Positions 1 through 5,957 of a stretch of 7,338 nucleotides of DNA are shown in pieces. The position numbers and the translations under genes were made by a program. The notes under the pieces were generated by a model. That model had not been told where the DNA came from. It saw only the letters and a list, made by a program, of their open reading frames with translations, and did no database searches. The stretch comes from Candidatus Sulfotelmatobacter sp. Its GTDB lineage: Bacteria > Acidobacteriota > Terriglobia > Terriglobales > Acidobacteriaceae. The DNA lies in assembly GCA_030037575.1 (NCBI GenBank), contig JASHRB010000015.1, positions 1 to 7,338 on the forward strand. The letters run 5' to 3'. The stretch's first letter is position 1, and the number at the start of each line of letters is the position of its first letter.

Positions 1-1
1 T

Positions 2-277
2 GCCGCTCTTCGCATGTTTCGTCCGCCGCTGCGCGCCAGTGTAACTTTGCAAAACGGTGAACCCGCCCGGGTAGTCTGCGCAAAGAAAAAAGAAGTGCAG
101 GGAACTGTGCTCTGGAAGGCCGGCCCCTGGCGCGGTTCCGGCGATTGGTGGGCGCGCGAAGCTTGGTCGCACGACGAATGGGACATCGCCCTGCAAAACG
201 AAAGCGATGTTGCTCTCTACCGCCTCGCGCACGACTTACTCGGCGGGGGATGGTATGTGGAGGGCAGCTATGATTGA
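2..277 (+). CDS. imuB: ImuB C-terminus (partial, Y-family polymerase-like mutagenesis protein)
   Basis: This is the last 91 codons of a gene that begins before the window; the frame is open from the first complete codon (AALRMFRPP...) to TGA at 275-277. The visible part matches the end of ImuB as I know it: an 'LRxFRPP' segment, then 'VLWKAGPWRGSGDWW', then 'DEWDIAL', 'LYRL' and the terminal 'WYVEGSYD'. ImuB is a catalytically inactive Y-family polymerase homologue that bridges the beta clamp and DnaE2 in SOS-induced mutagenic translesion synthesis. The following dnaE2 gene on the same strand strongly supports the call, since imuA-imuB-dnaE2 is a classic cassette. The Y-family core and the clamp-binding motif lie outside the window. 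The ATG at 14 is an internal methionine, not a start. Any LexA-controlled promoter would be upstream and cannot be seen. Confidence 0.85.
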   Translation, partial: AALRMFRPPLRASVTLQNGEPARVVCAKKKEVQGTVLWKAGPWRGSGDWWAREAWSHDEWDIALQNESDVALYRLAHDLLGGGWYVEGSYD

Positions 278-282
278 AACAA

Positions 283-460
283 TTTCACCCCGGAGACACA
301 GAATCAGCGGAAAAACCAAAAACCAGAAACACTTTTGCCATCCTGAGGGAAGCGAAGGATCGGTGCATTTTCTTCACCGGCGGTAACGCTGCTTGGATTC
401 TTTCGCTTTCTCAGAAAGAACGATCTTCTTCTCTGCGCCTCTGCGACTCCGTGGGGGAAA
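283..460. repeat. Nested inverted-repeat element between imuB and dnaE2
   Basis: The outer arms are 283-302 (TTTCACCCCGGAGACACAGA) and roughly 430-460, whose reverse complement reads TTTCCCCCACGGAGTCGCAG and onward. Inside them lies a second, unrelated inverted pair (339-361 and 396-418). The outer arm belongs to the same family as a stretch inside dnaE2: 713-735 matches the reverse complement of 429-451 at 20 of 23 positions, and 283-302 matches 705-724 at 17 of 20. There is no transposase or believable ORF. The TTG-started frame over 274-480 consists of repeat arms and is not a gene. Sequences of the type 'CACCGCGGAGACGCAGAGGCACAG' are, from general knowledge, common dispersed intergenic repeats in several phyla. 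Their mobility mechanism is unknown to me. Confidence 0.7.
339..418. repeat. Inner inverted repeat of the 'CATCCTGAG...GAAGGATC' type
   Basis: The left arm, 339-361, begins CATCCTGAGGGAAGCGAAGG. The right arm, 396-418 (GATTCTTTCGCTTTCTCAGA and on), is its imperfect reverse complement, with one base gained and one lost in the middle. The 34-base spacer would form the loop. The arm resembles a widespread dispersed intergenic repeat often written CATCCTGAGCGAAGCGAAGG, recalled from general knowledge and not searched. Its central position within the outer repeat suggests that one element landed in another, or that this is one composite unit. Confidence 0.6.
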
Positions 461-493
461 GAGGTTTTGCTGAGGACTGACAGCTGGCAATTG

Positions 494-3400
494 ATGTACG
501 TCGAGCTTCACGCCCGTTCCGCTTTCAGCTTCCTCGAAGGCTCTTCACTGCCCGAGGACATGGCGGTGATGTGTGCCAAATTGAATATGCCAGCGATGGC
601 CCTGCTCGACACCAACGGCGTCTACGGCGCGCCGCGTTTTCACCTCGCCGCACAAAAAGCAAAGATTAAGGCGCACCTCGGCGCGGAAGTTTCGACAAGC
701 TTATTTTCACCGCAGAGACGCAGAGGCACAGAGAAAATCGACAAGAAGTCCGAACTTGAAAATCAAATTAAAAGATTCTCTGTGTCGGAACCCGCCCCCA
801 TTGAAGTCGGAGGGTGCCTCCATGGTGAAATCCGTCTTCCACTGCTCATCTCCTCGCGCGCGGGTTATCAGAATCTCTGCCGCCTCATCACCAAGATGAA
901 GCTGCGCGCCCAAAAAGGCGAAGGGGCGGTAGTAAAAGAAGAATTGGAAGAACACGCCGGCGGCCTTATCTGCCTGACCGGCGGCGCGGAGGGCCCGTTC
1001 GCCGCGGCTTTGCGACTAGACGGCCTCGACCAAGCCGGCAAGCAGGTCGAACAACTCATCGGTATTTTCGGTCATAAAAATGTCTACGTCGAACTCCAGC
1101 GCCACTTCCATCGGGAACAAGAAGCTCGCAACCGCGCCGCCATCGACATCGCGCGATCATTTAATCTTCCGCTGCTCGCCACGAATGGCGCGAATTATGC
1201 CACCGCGAAAGATCGCGAACTCTGCGACGCCTTCACCGCCATTCGCCATCACCGCACGCTCTCGACTGCCGGCCGATTGCTTTCGCGCAACGCAGAATGC
1301 CGCTTGAAGTTACCGGAAGAAATGCAGCGGCTTTTCGCCGACCTGCCCGAAGCGCTTCACAACACGCTCGAACTTTCTGCGCGCCTTGAATTCACGCTCG
1401 ACGATCTCGGTTACGAATTTCCTCGCTATCCGGTGCCCGCCGGCGAGAGCATGAATTCATTTTTGCGGGCGCGGGCTGGGGAGGGTTTTCGCGAACGCTA
1501 CGGCCGCAAATCGGAAGACATGCAAGCCCGCGCCCGCCGGCAAATCGACAAAGAATTGAAGCTCATCGAGAAGCTCAAACTCGCTGGATATTTCCTCATC
1601 GTGTGGGATCTCATCCGTTTTTGCCGCGAGCAAAACATTCTCGTGCAGGGCCGCGGATCGGCTGCCAATAGCGCTGTTTGCTACGCGCTGGGCATCACCG
1701 CCGTCGACGCGGTTGGCATGGACCTTCTCTTCGAACGCTTTCTCTCCGAAGAACGCGGCGAGTGGCCCGACATCGATCTCGATCTGCCTAGCGGTGACGA
1801 GCGCGAAAAAGTCATTCAGTATCTTTACAAGAAATACGGCGAGCGCGGCGCAGCCATGACCGCGAACGTCATCACTTACCGCAACCGCAGCGCAGCGCGC
1901 GAAATGGGCAAGGCGCTGGGATTCGACCCCGACACGCTCAACAAAATTTCTGCCGCCGTCGCCACCTGGGAATTCCGCGACGAAAATGACGCGCTCGATC
2001 GCCGCTTTCGCGATGTCGGCCTCGATCTCAATCATCCCCGCCTGCGCAAATATTACGAGCTGTGCCTCGCCGCGCAGGATATGCCGCGCCATCTCGGCCA
2101 GCACTCCGGCGGCATGGTCATCTGCCAGGGACAACTCGATTCCGTCGTGCCGCTCGAACCCGCCTCCATGCCCGGCCGCGTCGTCGTGCAATGGGATAAA
2201 GAAGATTGCGCCGACATGGGGATCGTTAAAGTTGATTTGCTCGGGTTGGGCATGATGGCCGTGCTGAAAGATTCTCTCGAACTCATCCGCGGGCATTACC
2301 GCGAAGAAGTCGATCTCGCGCAGCTCCCGCAGGATGATCCGGAAGTATATTCCACACTACAGAAGGCCGACACCGTTGGATTATTTCAAGTGGAAAGCCG
2401 CGCGCAAATGTCGTGCCTGCCACGCCTGCGTCCCAAAAAGTTTTACGACATCGTCGTGCAGGTCGCGATCATTCGTCCGGGGCCGATCGTCGGGCAAATG
2501 GTGAATCCGTTTTTGCAGCGGCGCCAGGGAAAGGCGGAAGTCACTTACGCGCATCCTTCGCTCGAACCGGTGCTCCAGCGCACGCTCGGCGTGCCGCTGT
2601 TTCAGGAGCAGCTGCTTCGCATCGCCATGATTGCCGCCAACTTCACGGGAGGCGAAGCCGAAGACCTGCGCCGCGCCATGGGTTTCAAGCGCTCGCCGGC
2701 GCGTATGAAAGAGATCGAAGCCCGGCTGCGCGCCGGCATGATGCAGAACGGCATCCCCCCGAAGGCGCAGGAGGAAATTATTCTCTCGATCACTTCGTTT
2801 GCGCTCTACGGATTTCCCGAATCGCACGCCGCCAGCTTCGCGCTCATTGCCTATGCCAGCGCCTTTCTGAAATGCCACTATCTGGCAGCGTTCACCGCGG
2901 CGTTGCTCAACAACCAGCCCATGGGATTTTATTCTCCGGCAACGATCGTGAAAGATGCGCAACGCCACGGACTGAAAGTTTTGCCGGTTGATGTGACGCG
3001 CTCGGAGTGGAACTGCACGCTCGAAACCGTCGTTGGGGGTCGGTCGTCGGTCTTCGGCCAACAAGAATTTCTGATTTTCGATTCCCCATTCCCGATTGAA
3101 ACCTCAGCCACCAGTCAAACAACCGTCAAAAATCATCAATCCGCAATTTCATCCATGGGCAATCGGAAATGGCCAATCGAAAATTGCCTTCGCCTCGGCC
3201 TGCGCTACGTTCGCGGACTGCGCGAAGAAGCGACGCAAGCCTTGGTGCGCGCCCGCACTCGTGCCCCATTCACTTCCATCCACGATCTCGCCCGCCGCGT
3301 TCCCGAACTGCGCAAAGAGGAACTCAGCAGGCTGGCTGAAATCGGAGCGATGAGCTCAGTGGCCAGGGGTCGGCCGGTTCCCCGTGAAACGGTTGCTGGT

Positions 3401-4084
3401 TGGTCGTCGGTGGTCGGCCCCAAAACCGTAGAAGTTGAATTTCCGACTCCCGCTTTCCGCTTTCCGATGGAGGGAACCCCGAGAGTTTCTCAATCCACCA
3501 TCAGCCCTCAACCATTAACCATCGAAACTCGGCAATTGCCAATCGGAAGTTCCGGCCGGTCCCTTCACCGCCGCGACGCTCTCTGGCAGGTGCAACGGGC
3601 CGTGCGCCCGTCCGGCCCGCTGCTCGAACAACAAGCCGAACCCGACTCGTATTCCCCGCTTGCACCGATGACCCACGAAGAGCGCCTGGTCGCCGATTTT
3701 CGCGGAACTGGCCTAACCGTTGGCCCGCATCCCATGGCCTATCGCCGCGAATGGCTTACGGCCATGGGCATTCGCCGCGCCAGCGAACTGCGCCATATTT
3801 CCAGCGGTCGCCGTCTTCGCATCGCAGGATGCGTCATCACCCGCCAGCGTCCCGGCACGGCCAAAGGTTTTGTGTTTCTCAGCCTTGAAGATGAAACCGG
3901 AGTGGCCAACGCCATCGTTACGCCCGATCTTTTTCATGCAAACCGTCTGCTGCTCACTGCAGAAAGATTCCTGGCGATCGAAGGGGTTTTGCAAAATCAG
4001 GACAACGTAATTTCCGTGAAAGCCGAACGCGTGCTGCCGCTGTTCGTCACCAACGCCGAGACCAGATCGCACGACTTTTACTGA
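494..4084 (+). CDS. dnaE2: Error-prone DNA polymerase III alpha-like subunit DnaE2 (ImuC), with three in-frame insertions
   Basis: C-family DNA polymerase that performs mutagenic translesion synthesis with ImuB after DNA damage. The start is the ATG at 494, giving the family's usual 'MYVELHARSAFSFLEGSS' N-terminus (PHP domain). A TTG at 467 would add nine residues from repeat-adjacent DNA and is disfavoured; no good Shine-Dalgarno is visible (nearest GAGG is 18 bases from the ATG). Landmarks in the 1196-residue product: 'VQGRGSAANS' (384-393), palm acidic motif 'PDIDLDLPSG' (from 425), 'MPRHLGQHSGG' (530-540), third acidic residue in 'KVDLLGL' (D581), fingers/HhH region, OB fold about 1107-1181 and terminal 'SHDFY'. 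The family usually has about 1030-1090 residues. The excess lies in about 71-113, 845-898 and 957-1024, all linkers, and all made of repeat-like DNA. The reading frame and catalytic motifs are intact, so the enzyme is probably functional. It sits downstream of imuB and was probably co-transcribed with it. Confidence 0.93.
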   Translation: MYVELHARSAFSFLEGSSLPEDMAVMCAKLNMPAMALLDTNGVYGAPRFHLAAQKAKIKAHLGAEVSTSLFSPQRRRGTEKIDKKSELENQIKRFSVSEPAPIEVGGCLHGEIRLPLLISSRAGYQNLCRLITKMKLRAQKGEGAVVKEELEEHAGGLICLTGGAEGPFAAALRLDGLDQAGKQVEQLIGIFGHKNVYVELQRHFHREQEARNRAAIDIARSFNLPLLATNGANYATAKDRELCDAFTAIRHHRTLSTAGRLLSRNAECRLKLPEEMQRLFADLPEALHNTLELSARLEFTLDDLGYEFPRYPVPAGESMNSFLRARAGEGFRERYGRKSEDMQARARRQIDKELKLIEKLKLAGYFLIVWDLIRFCREQNILVQGRGSAANSAVCYALGITAVDAVGMDLLFERFLSEERGEWPDIDLDLPSGDEREKVIQYLYKKYGERGAAMTANVITYRNRSAAREMGKALGFDPDTLNKISAAVATWEFRDENDALDRRFRDVGLDLNHPRLRKYYELCLAAQDMPRHLGQHSGGMVICQGQLDSVVPLEPASMPGRVVVQWDKEDCADMGIVKVDLLGLGMMAVLKDSLELIRGHYREEVDLAQLPQDDPEVYSTLQKADTVGLFQVESRAQMSCLPRLRPKKFYDIVVQVAIIRPGPIVGQMVNPFLQRRQGKAEVTYAHPSLEPVLQRTLGVPLFQEQLLRIAMIAANFTGGEAEDLRRAMGFKRSPARMKEIEARLRAGMMQNGIPPKAQEEIILSITSFALYGFPESHAASFALIAYASAFLKCHYLAAFTAALLNNQPMGFYSPATIVKDAQRHGLKVLPVDVTRSEWNCTLETVVGGRSSVFGQQEFLIFDSPFPIETSATSQTTVKNHQSAISSMGNRKWPIENCLRLGLRYVRGLREEATQALVRARTRAPFTSIHDLARRVPELRKEELSRLAEIGAMSSVARGRPVPRETVAGWSSVVGPKTVEVEFPTPAFRFPMEGTPRVSQSTISPQPLTIETRQLPIGSSGRSLHRRDALWQVQRAVRPSGPLLEQQAEPDSYSPLAPMTHEERLVADFRGTGLTVGPHPMAYRREWLTAMGIRRASELRHISSGRRLRIAGCVITRQRPGTAKGFVFLSLEDETGVANAIVTPDLFHANRLLLTAERFLAIEGVLQNQDNVISVKAERVLPLFVTNAETRSHDFY
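704..785 (+). repeat. Dispersed repeat copy inserted in frame in dnaE2 (insert A)
   Basis: From 704 the sequence reads TTTTCACCGCAGAGACGCAG and continues with AGGCACAGAGAAAATC to 739. It matches the arms of the element upstream of dnaE2 (20 of 23 and 17 of 20 positions). A short inverted partner, GATTCTCTGTG at 774-784, faces CACAGAGAAAATC at 727-739 with two bases missing, so this looks like a small decayed hairpin element. It is translated as 'LFSPQRRRGTEK...' and lies between 'LGAEV' and 'RLPLL', which are nearly adjacent in other DnaE2 proteins as I know them. Confidence 0.65.
3030..3186 (+). repeat. Low-complexity repeat insertion in dnaE2 (insert B)
   Basis: This stretch begins with GGTCGTCGGT (3042-3051) followed by TCTTCGGCC, continues with GAATTT (3065-3070) and pyrimidine-rich 'TTCGATTCCCCATTCCCGATT', and ends with GGCAATCGGAAAT and GGCCAATCGAAAA. 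The same modules in the same order and reading frame occur about 360 bases downstream. It separates 'NCTLE' from 'LRLGLRYVRGL' and adds about 53 residues (845-897) of no recognisable fold. Its composition is unlike the flanking polymerase codons. Confidence 0.6.
3390..3560 (+). repeat. Low-complexity repeat insertion in dnaE2 (insert C), homologous to insert B
   Basis: GGTCGTCGGT recurs at 3402-3411 and, extended to 19 bases, matches insert B at 16 of 19 positions. GAATTT recurs at 3437-3442, then a pyrimidine-rich block, then CAATCCACCATC, and finally GCAATTGCCAATCGGAAG (3532-3549). The shared modules fall in the same codon phase as in insert B ('GWSSVVG' against 'GRSSVFG', then 'EF'). The insertion separates 'EIGAMSS' from 'RRDALWQV' and, with its flanks from about 3362 to 3565, adds about 67 residues (957-1023). 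Confidence 0.6.
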
Positions 4085-4088
4085 TGAA

Positions 4089-4106
4089 GCGCAAGCTAAG
4101 CTGCGC
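4089..4106. terminator. Weak hairpin between convergent genes
   Basis: In the 30 bases between the dnaE2 stop (4084) and the stop of the opposing gene (4115), GCGCA (4089-4093) and TGCGC (4102-4106) can form a 5-bp stem with an 8-base loop. There is only a short, interrupted T stretch afterwards. The position suits a bidirectional terminator, but the structure is weak. Confidence 0.25.
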
Positions 4107-4114
4107 GAGTTCCT

Positions 4115-4696
4115 TTAATGCGCAGGCTGGCTCTCGGGCGGCGCCAGCGGCAATCGCGAGGCCCGACGCATAATATCCCGCTCCATGGGCGAGAACATGC
4201 TTCTAAATCGCGGAGAATCGATTACGCGCTCACGCTGGTCCGGAGGCATCGTGCTCAAATCGCGCACCGCCGCTCTCAGCATCCGGCGGCGTTGCGGGGT
4301 GAGTTGTTGCATCTGGCCGAATAGATCGCGCGCTTCCGCCTTCTGCGCCGGCGTCAGGTGCTCCCAGGTTTCCATCCGGTTGATGACGCGTTCCTGCTGC
4401 TCGGGCGGCAAACTGGAGAAGCGTTCCAACCGCTGCCGCAACAACTGCTGACGCTCGGGAGGCAAACGGCGGAAGCCGGGATCGTTTTGCAACACGCGCT
4501 CGCGTTCGGCAGGGGAAAGATTCTGGTAGCGTCGCAGCCAATCACCGGCATGTCCCCGAGGAAAGGGTTCATCTCCGGCGCGCGGGTGGTTTTGGGTTTG
4601 TGCCGGGCGGTAATTGCCGCGCTGTGCGAAGCCCGGGGTAACGAGAACGGCGGCAGCCGCCAGCCACAGCACAGCCTTTGACCGCCATCCCCTCAT
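4115..4696 (-). CDS. Secreted DUF3106 repeat protein
   Basis: Exported protein of 193 residues from the chosen start. The ATG at 4696 is preceded by AGGA seven bases upstream and gives a clean signal peptide: 'MRGWRSK', a hydrophobic 'AVLWLAAAAVLV' and a cleavage site near 'GFA|QR'. An in-frame ATG at 4714 would add six residues. After a Pro/Arg-rich linker (about 25-52), residues 60-185 hold seven back-to-back 18-residue units beginning LSP, LPP, LPP, LTP, LTP, MPP and FSP; the proline is invariant and most units continue with an acidic or glutamine residue and arginines. This matches DUF3106 as I know it and recalls the LTxxQ repeats of CpxP/Spy-type periplasmic stress proteins, though homology to those is not shown. 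It is the third gene after the sigma and anti-sigma genes. A role in envelope-stress sensing or chaperoning is inference. Confidence 0.75.
   Translation of the reverse strand: MRGWRSKAVLWLAAAAVLVTPGFAQRGNYRPAQTQNHPRAGDEPFPRGHAGDWLRRYQNLSPAERERVLQNDPGFRRLPPERQQLLRQRLERFSSLPPEQQERVINRMETWEHLTPAQKAEARDLFGQMQQLTPQRRRMLRAAVRDLSTMPPDQRERVIDSPRFRSMFSPMERDIMRRASRLPLAPPESQPAH
4142..4519 (-). repeat. Seven tandem 54-base (18-codon) coding repeats
   Basis: Within the DUF3106 gene, the motif [LMF]-[STP]-P recurs exactly every 18 residues seven times with no insertion or deletion. The repeats have diverged in sequence, with only the proline fully conserved, so this is an old protein-level repeat and not a recent DNA amplification. 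Eighteen residues equal five alpha-helical turns. Confidence 0.75.
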
Positions 4697-4703
4697 AGAA
4701 TTT

Positions 4704-4707
4704 TCCT
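4704..4707 (-). promoter_or_regulatory. Ribosome binding site deciding the DUF3106 start
   Basis: AGGA on the minus strand lies seven bases before the ATG at 4696. The alternative ATG at 4714 has only a G-run ending two or three bases before it, which is too close. Confidence 0.5.
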
Positions 4708-4766
4708 GCCCCATTTCCCCCGCCCTTTAATTGGCAACAGCTCATGCGTTCCGGGTGGACTCCGGC

Positions 4767-5264
4767 TTACGGATTCGCGCCGACATCGTGTTGCACCTGC
4801 AGGTCGTCCAGCAATTCGAAGTCGGAATAGAGATCGTTATTTTTTTCAAGAGCCGAGAGATCTCCCACGGCCGTGCCTGGCTCGGCCTGCACGATTGCAT
4901 CGTTATTCGCGATCATATTGTTTGCCGGTTGGTAACCGCCGCCGCCCTCGCGCACGAACAAGCCCACTCCAATTGCCATCAACACGCTCAGGGCTGCGGC
5001 CAGCACCGGGCGCCGCAACCACGCCATCCAGGCCGATTGCGGCTTGGCCATTTCTTCCCGCAGCCGCGCCTGCAAGCGGACATCGAAATAAGGCGAAGGC
5101 TCGGGGGCTTGCCATTCGTCGAGCAGCGCCATCGTCTTGCGGAACTCTTCCAGCTTTCCCGCGCACGCGGCACAACCGGCCAGGTGACCGCTGATTGCAG
5201 GCGTCACTTCCCCCAAGCCGGAGGCCAGGTCCGGCATCACTGCACGAATTTCCTCGCACTTCAT
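4767..5264 (-). CDS. Zinc-finger (zf-HC2 type) transmembrane anti-sigma factor
   Basis: The product has 165 residues from the ATG at 5264; AGGGGA at 5271-5276 lies six bases upstream of it, while the alternative ATG at 5270 would touch the Shine-Dalgarno. The N-terminus has the anti-sigma zinc-binding pattern: C3, then H27-x3-C31-x2-C34 in 'HLAGCAACAGKLEEF'. A linker follows, then one transmembrane helix (about 85-104, 'PVLAAALSVLMAIGVGLFV') and a short outer domain of about 60 residues. The expected role is to bind the neighbouring sigma factor in the cytoplasm and hold it inactive at the inner membrane, releasing it on a signal. It begins 51 bases after the sigma stop and is surely in the same transcript. 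The outer domain, acidic and with 'SDFELLDDLQVQHDV' near its end, is not a domain I recognise. Confidence 0.85.
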   Translation of the reverse strand: MKCEEIRAVMPDLASGLGEVTPAISGHLAGCAACAGKLEEFRKTMALLDEWQAPEPSPYFDVRLQARLREEMAKPQSAWMAWLRRPVLAAALSVLMAIGVGLFVREGGGGYQPANNMIANNDAIVQAEPGTAVGDLSALEKNNDLYSDFELLDDLQVQHDVGANP

Positions 5265-5270
5265 AACCAT

Positions 5271-5276
5271 TCCCCT
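5271..5276 (-). promoter_or_regulatory. Ribosome binding site deciding the anti-sigma start
   Basis: AGGGGA on the minus strand. Its spacing of six bases favours the ATG at 5264 over the one at 5270. Confidence 0.6.
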
Positions 5277-5315
5277 AATGTTTCTTCGCCACTGCCGCTT
5301 CTCGAAAAACCGCGA

Positions 5316-5945
5316 CTACACAAATTCTTTTAACTGTTCCCGCAAACTTTCATACGCTCGAAACAACAACGACTTGGTTGCCGATTCGCTCAATTTCAAA
5401 ACCTCGGCGATCTGCCGGTAATCCATCTGCTGATACTTGTGCATGATGACGGCCGTTCTTTGCCGCTCGGGCAGGGCTTCCACTTTGCGGCGGATGGCCG
5501 CCATCCGTTCCTCGCGCACCAGATTTTCTTCCGCGGTCATCGAGGAATCGCGCACGTCCATCGTCGTGCCGGTTTCCTGGTCCGGTTCATCCAGGCTGAT
5601 CGTGACCTCGGGACGCTCTCGGCGCGTATCGCGCGCGTGGTTCACGGCGAGATTGGTGGCAATGCGATATAGCCACGTGGTGAATTTCGCGCTGGCTTCA
5701 TAGCTCTGCCGCGAGCGATAGACGCGCAGAAAAACCTCCTGCGCCAGGTCTTCCGCGGCCGCTGCGTTACGCGCCATGCGGTACATGAAGCTCACCAGCG
5801 GACGGCGGTATTTCTGCACCAGAAAATCGAATGCAGCCTGATCCCCGGACTTGACCCGGAGCATAACTTCCGCGTCCGTGTACCCCTCGGCCCCAGCCAG
5901 GGCCGGCTGCAGACCGGCGCCCGGGCGCGCCCCGAGCGAGGCCAT
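5316..5945 (-). CDS. ECF-type RNA polymerase sigma factor (RpoE-like)
   Basis: The product has 209 residues from the ATG at 5945. Sigma region 2 spans about 39-105 and includes 'AAEDLAQEVFLRVY' and 'FTTWLYRIATNLAVNHAR'. An acidic, Ser/Thr-containing linker follows (about 117-142). Region 4 spans about 153-205, with 'LPERQRTAVIMHKYQQMDYRQIAEVL' and the helix-turn-helix 'LKLSESATKSLLFRAYESL', so both core-binding and promoter-recognition domains are present. The start was chosen because GGAGG lies seven bases upstream and the resulting length is typical. The frame stays open for 68 more codons, with ATGs at 5963, 6038, 6098 and 6149; the extension is Ser/Thr/Gly-rich and unlike an ECF domain, but cannot be excluded. 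Gene order sigma, anti-sigma, DUF3106 suggests an autoregulated envelope-stress operon. No ECF-type promoter could be assigned. Confidence 0.87.
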   Translation of the reverse strand: MASLGARPGAGLQPALAGAEGYTDAEVMLRVKSGDQAAFDFLVQKYRRPLVSFMYRMARNAAAAEDLAQEVFLRVYRSRQSYEASAKFTTWLYRIATNLAVNHARDTRRERPEVTISLDEPDQETGTTMDVRDSSMTAEENLVREERMAAIRRKVEALPERQRTAVIMHKYQQMDYRQIAEVLKLSESATKSLLFRAYESLREQLKEFV

Positions 5946-5952
5946 CAGAATG

Positions 5953-5957
5953 CCTCC
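5953..5957 (-). promoter_or_regulatory. Ribosome binding site deciding the sigma factor start
   Basis: GGAGG on the minus strand lies seven bases before the ATG at 5945. None of the upstream in-frame ATGs (5963, 6038, 6098, 6149) has a comparable site. Confidence 0.55.

Noticed and set aside
274..480. Possible 68-codon gene from a TTG overlapping the imuB stop
   Set aside because: Its sequence is made of the repeat arms (translations such as 'ILREAKDR' and 'SLRLCDSVG' are typical repeat readings), with no ribosome site or recognisable domain.
1457..2296. 279-codon open frame antisense to dnaE2
   Set aside because: It is a shadow of the highly conserved polymerase palm region in GC-rich DNA; the product has no recognisable domain and no ribosome binding site was noted.
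2381..3064. 227-codon antisense frame, and a 192-codon plus-strand frame at 2413-2991, within dnaE2
   Set aside because: Both are alternative-frame shadows of polymerase coding sequence; the products are Arg/Ala-rich without domains.
3030..3560. CRISPR-like array or intein in the 3' part of dnaE2
   Set aside because: There are only two imperfect repeat copies with no regular spacers, and each insert is far too short and lacks the motifs of an intein.
494..4084. Replicative DnaE instead of DnaE2
   Set aside because: The N-terminus 'YVELHARSAFSFLEGSS', 'RGSAANS', 'QHSGGMVI', the ending 'SHDFY' and the adjacent imuB end all point to DnaE2/ImuC.
4731..5333. 200-codon plus-strand frame opposite the anti-sigma gene
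   Set aside because: The minus strand encodes a clear zf-HC2 anti-sigma factor with a transmembrane helix and ribosome site; the plus-strand product is His/Arg-rich and featureless.
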